A DNA stretch of 10,707 nucleotides from Promethearchaeota archaeon (lineage in GTDB: Archaea > Asgardarchaeota > Lokiarchaeia > Sigyniarchaeales > SOKP01), in the NCBI GenBank assembly GCA_004524385.1, contig SDNM01000023.1, forward strand, positions 1-10,707, read 5' to 3'. Below, piece by piece: positions 5,571-10,707 of this stretch. Each line of letters begins with the position of its first letter. The stretch's first letter is position 1. The notes beneath the pieces were generated by a model that saw only the letters and a program-made list of their open reading frames with translations, was not told where the DNA came from and did no database searches. The translations under genes and the position numbers were made by a program.

Positions 5571-5741
5571 ATGTCAGAAGCAATAAATAGAAAAATTGAG
5601 TTAAAAATAGAAGATACAATGCCATTAGAAGCAGAGGAAAAAGAAGAAAAACCTCAAGATGAAGAAAAGAAAAAGAAAAAAGGATTCTGGGCTTTATTTT
5701 CGAGATACGCTCCTTACATGTTCATGGGATTTCCTATATAA
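5571..5741 (+). CDS. Small charged peptide with aromatic hydrophobic C-terminal tail
   Basis: I do not recognise a family for this 56-residue protein. Residues 1-37 are very hydrophilic: a Glu/Asp-rich stretch (19-32) is followed by five Lys (33-37). Residues 38-56 (GFWALFSRYAPYMFMGFPI) are hydrophobic and aromatic, with a single Arg, and end in Ile. The tail could insert into or lie on a membrane, or be the core of a processed peptide; both are inference. The start is chosen at 5571 because GGAGGT (5558-5563) lies 7 nt before it; the earlier in-frame ATG at 5556 overlaps that Shine-Dalgarno. Seven T follow the stop directly, so the gene is probably transcribed alone. The strong ribosome site and dedicated terminator argue for a real, well-expressed gene. 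Confidence 0.7.
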   Translation: MSEAINRKIELKIEDTMPLEAEEKEEKPQDEEKKKKKGFWALFSRYAPYMFMGFPI

Positions 5742-5742
5742 A

Positions 5743-5749
5743 TTTTTTT
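5743..5749 (+). terminator. T7 terminator of the small-peptide gene
   Basis: Seven consecutive T begin one base after the TAA stop at 5739-5741. This is a typical archaeal hairpin-independent termination signal and suggests a short monocistronic message. A weak AT-only inverted repeat (ATAATTT/AAATTAT, 5757-5772) follows. Confidence 0.5.
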
Positions 5750-5801
5750 AAAATCTATAATTTAAAAATTATTTCTTAAAACTATTGGTTAATATTTGTT
5801 G

Positions 5802-5871
5802 AAAATATTGTTTTCTAAATATTTCATAGAAACAATGTTTTAAAATTCTAAATTTAAATGCTATTTAGAAT
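5802..5871 (+). repeat. Two consecutive AU-rich hairpins between the small-peptide gene and the nitroreductase
   Basis: Hairpin one: the strand 5802-5817 (ending ATTGTTTTCTA) pairs with 5827-5841 (starting TAGAAACAAT). This gives about 15 bp with one bulged T and one G-U pair around a 9-nt loop. Hairpin two starts three bases later: ATTCTAAAT (5845-5853) and ATTTAGAAT (5863-5871) are perfectly complementary around a 9-nt loop. Both lie in the 185-bp gap before the nitroreductase start at 5927. They could be 3'-end structures, a leader element for the nitroreductase, or protein-binding dyads. Confidence 0.5.
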
Positions 5872-5926
5872 CGAATCAATTATTTTTTTTTATATATTAA
5901 TTAAATTAAGTAATGGAGCTATCAAA

Positions 5927-6487
5927 ATGGATGTAAAAAAAGCTATTAATAAAAGAAGAGCTTATAGATCTCTTGAAGCAGTTGAGATTACTGAGGATTT
6001 AATTAAAGATTTAGCAGAATCTGCGCAAATCGCACCCTCTTGTATGAATAAACAACCTTGGAACTTCGTTTTTATACATGATAGGGAACAATTAGAACGA
6101 ATTTTTAAGACTCTTTCTTCAGGAAATAAATGGGTTGAAAAAGCATCATTAATAATAGCAGTATTTAGTAAACCAGAAAATGATTGCATCATTGGTGAAA
6201 GACTATATTATTTATTTGATACAGGTATGGCAACAGCTTTTATAATTTTGAGGGCTACGGAATTGGATCTTGTTGCACATCCAATTGCAGGCTTTAAAGA
6301 AGAAGAAGCTAAAAAAATTTTAGGTATTCCGGAAGAAATGAGATTAATTACCTTAGTAAATATAGGGAAGCTATCAAAAGAAATCAATCCCGTTCTTTCT
6401 GAAGCAATGAAGTTAGGTGAAAAAAGCAGACCACCAAGAAAATTGTTAGAAGAATTCATTTTTATAAACAAATATAATCCAAAATAA
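5927..6487 (+). CDS. Nitroreductase-family FMN-dependent oxidoreductase
   Basis: This 186-residue protein is a compact nitroreductase-fold flavoprotein. MDVKKAINKRRAYRSL carries the N-terminal FMN-phosphate-binding Arg cluster (R10, R11, R14). APSCMNKQPWNFVFI (36-50) is the conserved flavin-contact segment with N41, Q43, P44 and W45. IAGFKEEEAKKILGIPE (120-136) and LVNIGK (143-148) are the usual C-terminal signatures. Such enzymes use NAD(P)H to reduce nitro groups, quinones, flavins or enones, or act as dehydrogenases; the substrate is not predictable here. The start at 5927 is preferred over the in-frame ATG at 5858: GGAG (5915-5918) lies 8 nt before it, the extra 23 residues do not belong to the family, and 5858 lies in a hairpin loop. 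The DUF255 gene follows 29 bp later, probably in the same transcript. Confidence 0.88.
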   Translation: MDVKKAINKRRAYRSLEAVEITEDLIKDLAESAQIAPSCMNKQPWNFVFIHDREQLERIFKTLSSGNKWVEKASLIIAVFSKPENDCIIGERLYYLFDTGMATAFIILRATELDLVAHPIAGFKEEEAKKILGIPEEMRLITLVNIGKLSKEINPVLSEAMKLGEKSRPPRKLLEEFIFINKYNPK

Positions 6488-6516
6488 TAAGTAAAAATTA
6501 GAAAAAGGGGATTTAA

Positions 6517-8577
6517 ATAAGTTATAACAATTTAATTAATGAAAAAAGCCCGTATTTACTCCAACATGCCAACAACCCTGTTGAATGGTATCCTTGGGGA
6601 GAAAAAGCTTTTTCAAAAGCGGAAAAAGAGAATAAACCAATTTTTCTTTCGATTGGGTATTCAACCTGTCATTGGTGTCATGTCATGGCTCATGAATCTT
6701 TCGAAGATACCGAAGTTGCCAAATTAATGAATGAGGTATTTATTTCTATAAAGGTTGATCGTGAGGAGCGCCCCGATATTGATAAGATTTATATGACTGT
6801 TTGCCAAATGATGACAGGACAGGGTGGATGGCCTCTCACTATTATAATGACTCCTGATAAAAAGCCATTCTTTGCAGGGACATATTTTCCAAAAACAAGC
6901 CGTTTTGGCCGTATAGGTATAATTGACTTGATATCTCGAATTAAAACTATGTGGAATACCGAGAAAGAAAAAATTCTGGAGTCCGCAGATCACATAACAT
7001 TTACTTTAAATAATATGACTAATGAAGCTCCTGGAGAAAAAATCAACAAGAAAACACTCCGAAAGGCTTATGAACAACTCAGTGCTCAATTCGATAAAAA
7101 TTTTGGAGGTTTTAGTACTCGTCCAAAGTTTCCAACACCGCACAATCTTGTTTTCTTACTCCGATATTGGAAGAGAACGAAGGATGTTTATGCTTTAAAG
7201 ATGGTCGAAAAAACTCTCCAGTATATGCGAAAAGGAGGGATTTATGACCAAATAGGTTTTGGAATTCATCGCTATTCTACTGATCAAAAATGGTTAGTAC
7301 CTCATTTCGAGAAGATGTTATATGACCAAGCTCTCGTTTCAATCGCATATCTGGAGGCGTATCAAGCAACTAAAAAAGAAATTTACGCTAACACAGCGAG
7401 AGAAATTTTTTCTTATGTTCTACGAGATATGACTTCACCAGAAGGTGGGTTCTATTCAGCAGAAGATGCCGATAGTGAAGGTGAAGAAGGTAAATTTTAT
7501 GTTTGGAGTGAAGAAGAAATTCAAAAAATTCTTGAAGAAGATGATGCAGAATACATCTTCCAAAAATATAATACGAGGAAAGAAGGAAACTTTTTAGAAG
7601 AAGCCACACAAAGAAAAACTGGTCATAATATTTTACATCTTCAAACTCTTGATGTTATTAACAGCCCCCGATTAGAAAAAATAAGAGAAAAACTTTTCAA
7701 TAGAAGAGAAAAGAGGACACATCCCTCTAAAGATGACAAAATCCTAATCGATTGGAATGGCCTTATGATTGCTGCCTTAGCTAAGGGAGGGCAAATCTTA
7801 AATGAAAAGATATATATAGAAGCAGCTCAAAAGGCTGCGAATTTCATAATAAAAGCTATGAAAAATGCAGATGATCGATTACTACATCGATATAGAGATT
7901 CTGAAGCTGAAATTTTAGCATATTTAGATGATTATGCGTTCTTTATATGGGGATTAATAGAATTATATGAAGCTACGTTTGACACTGAATATCTTAAAAT
8001 CGCGCTTGATTTAAATAACGAATTAATTGACCATTTTTGGGATAATGATATTGCTGGGTTTTACTTCTATCCAGATGATGGAGAACAACTAATTTCTAGA
8101 CAAAAAGAGATTTACGATGGTGCTATCCCCTCAGGAAACTCTATCGCCATGTCAAATCTCCTTAGATTGAGTTTCATTACAGGTGATACAGATCTTGAAA
8201 AAAAGGCTGATTTGCTGGGAAGGGTATTCGCAGAAAAGATCGAGAGTACTCCCATAGCTTATACTCAGTTTTTAAACGCTGTAGATTTTGGTGTTGGTCC
8301 AACTTTTTCTCTCGTTGTAGCAGGTGATACAGGTGCAGATGATACCAATTTAATGTTAAACGAGGTTAAGAAATATTATCTGCCAAATAAAGTATTGATC
8401 TTTCGTCCAACGGACCATTATCCTCCTAAAATCGATGAATACTCAAATTTTATTGAATGGTTTGATAAGTTTGAAGAAAAAGCCACTGCTTATGTTTGTA
8501 TTAATAAGACATGTAAGCCACCAACAAATTTATCATCCAAGATGATTGAATATTTAGATTCAAGTTGGACCAAATAA
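6517..8577 (+). CDS. DUF255 thioredoxin-like domain protein (YyaL/SPATA20 type) with apparent AUA start
   Basis: The frame encodes 686 residues from the AUA at 6517, the usual length of this family. The N-terminus matches it: NNLINEKSPYLLQHANNPVE, then YPWGEKAF and SIGYSTCHWCHVMAHESF. The CxxC pair (C51, C54) lies in a CHWCH motif of the thioredoxin-like domain (about 1-170), which continues with DREERPDIDKIYM and GQGGWPLTIIMTPD. The rest is an alpha/alpha barrel related to glycosidases, with HRYSTDQKWLVPHFEKMLYD, DSEGEEGKFYVW and DWNGLMIAAL. The biochemical role is unknown; redox or carbohydrate functions are proposed from fold. No in-frame ATG, GTG or TTG occurs between the TAA at 6514 and the ATG at 6685, which follows CHWCH. 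A Shine-Dalgarno-like AAAAAGGGGAT ends 4 nt before AUA. Either AUA initiates, or the start was lost by mutation or sequencing error. Confidence 0.85.
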   Translation: MSYNNLINEKSPYLLQHANNPVEWYPWGEKAFSKAEKENKPIFLSIGYSTCHWCHVMAHESFEDTEVAKLMNEVFISIKVDREERPDIDKIYMTVCQMMTGQGGWPLTIIMTPDKKPFFAGTYFPKTSRFGRIGIIDLISRIKTMWNTEKEKILESADHITFTLNNMTNEAPGEKINKKTLRKAYEQLSAQFDKNFGGFSTRPKFPTPHNLVFLLRYWKRTKDVYALKMVEKTLQYMRKGGIYDQIGFGIHRYSTDQKWLVPHFEKMLYDQALVSIAYLEAYQATKKEIYANTAREIFSYVLRDMTSPEGGFYSAEDADSEGEEGKFYVWSEEEIQKILEEDDAEYIFQKYNTRKEGNFLEEATQRKTGHNILHLQTLDVINSPRLEKIREKLFNRREKRTHPSKDDKILIDWNGLMIAALAKGGQILNEKIYIEAAQKAANFIIKAMKNADDRLLHRYRDSEAEILAYLDDYAFFIWGLIELYEATFDTEYLKIALDLNNELIDHFWDNDIAGFYFYPDDGEQLISRQKEIYDGAIPSGNSIAMSNLLRLSFITGDTDLEKKADLLGRVFAEKIESTPIAYTQFLNAVDFGVGPTFSLVVAGDTGADDTNLMLNEVKKYYLPNKVLIFRPTDHYPPKIDEYSNFIEWFDKFEEKATAYVCINKTCKPPTNLSSKMIEYLDSSWTK

Positions 8578-8610
8578 AGATTTTAATGAAAAATAATAAA
8601 ATTAAAGTTT

Positions 8611-8619
8611 AAATATAAA
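8611..8619 (+). promoter_or_regulatory. TATA-like box for the 8638 gene
   Basis: AAATATAAA, within TTTAAATATAAAT (8608-8620), is centred about 23 bp before the ATG at 8638. With no Shine-Dalgarno near that ATG, this distance suggests a leaderless transcript that begins at or next to the start codon. It also separates this gene from the DUF255 gene upstream. Confidence 0.5.
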
Positions 8620-8637
8620 TTTCTTTAGACTTATATT

Positions 8638-9789
8638 ATGAGGAACCTTTGGGATATAAAAGCTGATACTGTGAAAAACGGAGATAATCTTAGAGATGTT
8701 TCGCCTTTAGTAGATAAGACATGGATAGATGAAAATGGTTATACTCATTATGTATTTGGCAAGATAATGTTTAATAATCCGTTTTATACTATACCTGATG
8801 ATGAATTCGATTTATTCAAAAAATTCGTAGAAGGGGGGTCAAGAGAATATCCGTCTGATGGGAGTATTCCATGTGATATAGTTGCTGGAGAAGCCAGAAA
8901 AATACTTAATCAAATAAAAAAACTTTCTAACGATCCTAATAGTAGCCATTATGAGGAAGCAAAAGAAGTCTTAAAAGATGGTAAAATTGCTTTACTTAGA
9001 GGGACCTTAAAGTTATATCTAGGGAAATACACTACAAGAGATTGGAGGAGAAAAAGATTTACTGACGATATTGATTTTTGGGTTTTTAAAATACATGTTT
9101 TGCATCATGCATTAAAAGAACTTGGATGGATAAAGAACAAACTTACAAAAGAATGGGAAAAAAAAATTAAATGGAAACATCCTTACTCGAATGAAATGAA
9201 AAGTGCTGTGCTTACTGCTGCGAATGATCTTGATCAATTGCTCGATTTTGGAGCAGGAAGTTATCTTGAAGGTACTAGTCTTAGAAATATATTCAATAAA
9301 AAATTAAAACGGGGGCATGATGTTGATCTTAGTGATATAATTAATATAGTGATGGTTAACAATGGAATAAATGGTTCGCATAATGAAGAATGGCTTGACG
9401 CATGGAATTCTTTTGAAGAAGCAGCAAATACAAGAAGTACGAGAACTACTTCCAACATAATTTCACTATGTAGGTATATGTTTGCGATTGCTGATCATAT
9501 AGATAAGATTTCAGAAGCTATAATTAAATATAATGACTCAATATTCGATAAATCCTTATATCCCGATGATGAAATAAGAAAGATTTGCAGAAGTTCAATC
9601 CACTGGATTGATTTTTATAACTCTAATGGTGCGGAATCAACTAGGAATATGCTTCACGATTTTTATCATGAAGAGGCAGAAGAAAAACCCCAGCACGCAA
9701 AAAATCAAAGAGATTTTGCCATAAAGCTCTTGGATTTACTTAATTCAAAGTATAAACATCTTAAAACCATATTTGAAATTGAGAATTAA
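8638..9789 (+). CDS. Uncharacterised protein with AbiEii-like nucleotidyltransferase motif
   Basis: This 383-residue protein is not recognised as a whole. Residues 116-150 resemble the core of minimal nucleotidyltransferases of the AbiEii/MNT kind: KIALLRGTLKLYLGKY, then RRKRFTDDIDFWVF. In those enzymes a GGTAL-like helix start is followed by R-F/S-x-D-I-D-F, whose Asp residues bind metal; here D144 and D146 would be the pair. The first Gly of the usual GG is Arg121, a departure that may matter. Residues 150-383 are mostly helical, with many charged residues and several Trp and His. Such proteins include toxin nucleotidyltransferases and RNA-modifying enzymes, but no antitoxin-like gene is adjacent. 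The start fits a leaderless transcript from the TATA-like box 23 bp upstream. The fold assignment rests on one motif and could be wrong. Confidence 0.5.
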   Translation: MRNLWDIKADTVKNGDNLRDVSPLVDKTWIDENGYTHYVFGKIMFNNPFYTIPDDEFDLFKKFVEGGSREYPSDGSIPCDIVAGEARKILNQIKKLSNDPNSSHYEEAKEVLKDGKIALLRGTLKLYLGKYTTRDWRRKRFTDDIDFWVFKIHVLHHALKELGWIKNKLTKEWEKKIKWKHPYSNEMKSAVLTAANDLDQLLDFGAGSYLEGTSLRNIFNKKLKRGHDVDLSDIINIVMVNNGINGSHNEEWLDAWNSFEEAANTRSTRTTSNIISLCRYMFAIADHIDKISEAIIKYNDSIFDKSLYPDDEIRKICRSSIHWIDFYNSNGAESTRNMLHDFYHEEAEEKPQHAKNQRDFAIKLLDLLNSKYKHLKTIFEIEN

Positions 9790-9790
9790 T

Positions 9791-9824
9791 AATTTAAATA
9801 TATTTAATTTACTAACAATTTTTT
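9791..9824 (+). promoter_or_regulatory. Short intergenic region with TATA-like sequence and T6 run
   Basis: Between the 8638 gene and the DUF2156 gene are only 44 bp. TTTAAATATATTTAA (9793-9807) is a TATA-like sequence about 33 bp before the ATG at 9834, predicting a very short leader. Six T at 9819-9824 could terminate the upstream transcript. No Shine-Dalgarno precedes the ATG. Confidence 0.35.
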
Positions 9825-9833
9825 ATATTAATC

Positions 9834-10707
9834 ATGGACTTAAGTATTGCGAAAAAAATAGAAATAACTGACAAGCCATTATTTAATAATTATTTTCTGA
9901 AATTAAATCCTCAAATAAGTGAATTATCCTTTACAAATCTATTCATCTGGCGGTTTCATTACGATTTTTTATATATTGAACATAAAAATCATTTAATTAT
10001 TTTCTCAAAAAGTTATTTGAATAAGTGGAAAAAACCTAAATCTGATAAAAGAGATGTTATTTACTTCCTTCCCCCAATAGGTCCAACGCCTGATAAAATT
10101 ATTTTTGAATTATTTGAAACTCTAAATAATATTGAGATTCATCGAGTTCCAGAACCAATTATTAATCAAATTAGAGAGAGTGAAACAGTAATCAATTTTA
10201 ATTTAGAATTTTTTGATGATCGTGATAATTGGGATTATGTTTATAATAAACAAGATCTGATTTCTCTTGCGGGTAATAAATATCGCCAAAAAAGAAGGTG
10301 GTTAAATAAATTTATTGAACAATATAATTACGAATTCAATATTATAACCGAAGAACTTATAGATAAAGCTCGAAAATTACAAATTGAATGGTGTGATAAG
10401 AACGAGTGTCAAAGTAACGAGGATCTATTAGAAGAGCAGAAGGCTATTGATGAAGCATTTGATAACTATATTAAATTAAATCTTAAAGGGGGTATCCTTT
10501 GCGTGGATGGAAAGTGTGTAGGATACACATTGGGAGAAATGTTAAATAATGAAACGGTAGTTATCCATATAGAAAAAGCTCATATTGAATATCAAGGTTC
10601 TTATCAAGCTGTAAACAATTTATTCTTAAAAAATTGCTGTGAAACTGCTAATTTAATTAATCGAGAGCAAGATTTGGGAATCTTAGGCTTAAGAAGAGCT
10701 AAAGAGT
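9834..10707 (+). CDS. DUF2156 / LPG_synthase_C domain protein (partial, C-terminus beyond window)
   Basis: From the ATG at 9834 the frame stays open to the window edge, giving 291 codons. The sequence matches the phosphatidylglycerol lysyltransferase C-terminal domain family (DUF2156), built of two GNAT-like acyltransferase folds. Diagnostic segments are NPQISELSFTNLFIWR near the N-terminus, DYVYNKQDLISLAGNKYRQK in the middle, GGILCVDGKCVGYTLGE, HIEKAHIEYQGSYQAVN, and INREQDLGILGLRRAKE at the edge. Only a few residues are likely to be missing. In bacteria, related domains transfer an aminoacyl group from tRNA to lipid; stand-alone versions like this one lack the membrane domain and their acceptor is unknown. 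A TATA-like box about 33 bp upstream and the lack of a Shine-Dalgarno suggest a nearly leaderless message. Confidence 0.87.
   Translation, partial: MDLSIAKKIEITDKPLFNNYFLKLNPQISELSFTNLFIWRFHYDFLYIEHKNHLIIFSKSYLNKWKKPKSDKRDVIYFLPPIGPTPDKIIFELFETLNNIEIHRVPEPIINQIRESETVINFNLEFFDDRDNWDYVYNKQDLISLAGNKYRQKRRWLNKFIEQYNYEFNIITEELIDKARKLQIEWCDKNECQSNEDLLEEQKAIDEAFDNYIKLNLKGGILCVDGKCVGYTLGEMLNNETVVIHIEKAHIEYQGSYQAVNNLFLKNCCETANLINREQDLGILGLRRAKE

Noticed and set aside
5858..5926. Upstream in-frame ATG for the nitroreductase, adding 23 hydrophobic residues (possible signal or membrane segment)
   Set aside because: The extension is a translation of the AT-rich leader and a hairpin loop; the ATG at 5927 has a Shine-Dalgarno and gives the family-typical N-terminus.
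5962..6471. Minus-strand ORFs opposite the nitroreductase
   Set aside because: They are shadows of a well-supported coding frame.
6539..6727. 62-codon plus-strand ORF in another frame at the start of the DUF255 gene
   Set aside because: It is out of frame with the clearly homologous DUF255 coding sequence and has no family-like sequence.
6724..7609. Minus-strand ORFs opposite the DUF255 gene
   Set aside because: Shadow frames with no recognisable motifs or ribosome sites.
9261..9458. Minus-strand ORF opposite the 8638 gene, Leu/Ser-rich and membrane-like
   Set aside because: It is a frame shadow of charged helical coding sequence; no promoter or Shine-Dalgarno was seen.
1..10707. CRISPR array, transposon ends, integrase or attachment sites
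   Set aside because: No regularly spaced repeats, terminal inverted repeats or transposase/integrase motifs were seen on either strand.

Overview
The window is strongly AT-rich and reads as archaeal chromosome. TATA-like boxes sit about 23-36 bp upstream of several start codons, as expected for leaderless or short-leader transcripts. Other genes have strong Shine-Dalgarno sites (GGAGG, GGGGTGAT), and oligo-T runs follow stop codons. The mix of families (DUF255 thioredoxin-like protein, DUF2156/LPG_synthase_C protein, small winged-helix protein, MutE-like cobalamin protein) would suit an Asgard-type archaeon. That placement is inference; no rRNA or other marker gene is present.

Left part, minus strand (1-2083): an asparagine-synthetase-like amidotransferase, cut by the window edge and lacking the Cys nucleophile, follows 13 bp behind a degenerate methyltransferase-fold protein, so the two probably share a transcript. 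Upstream lies a 78-residue winged-helix DNA-binding protein with a GTG start.

Middle (2084-5406): a 367-bp divergent intergenic region holds three AT-rich palindromes, a possible 29-codon leader ORF, a perfect 10-bp inverted repeat, and a hairpin covering the Shine-Dalgarno of the next gene. That gene fuses an N-terminal cobalamin-binding domain to a glutamate-mutase-like (MutE-like) barrel. It overlaps an octopine/nopaline-dehydrogenase-family gene by 4 bp (GTGA), and this second gene's Shine-Dalgarno is also inside a short hairpin. The two probably act in one undescribed amino-acid or imine pathway. A terminator-like hairpin follows.

Right part (5407-10707), all plus strand: a 56-residue highly charged peptide with an aromatic, hydrophobic tail and its own T7 terminator; two consecutive AU-rich hairpins; an FMN nitroreductase; a 686-residue DUF255/YyaL-type protein whose only well-placed start codon is AUA; a protein with an AbiEii-like nucleotidyltransferase motif; and a DUF2156/LPG_synthase_C protein cut by the right edge.

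No rRNA, tRNA, CRISPR array, transposase or integrase was recognised. The points most worth pursuing are the cobalamin protein/opine-dehydrogenase pair with its structured leader, the AUA start, the Cys-less asparagine-synthetase homologue, and the small tailed peptide.
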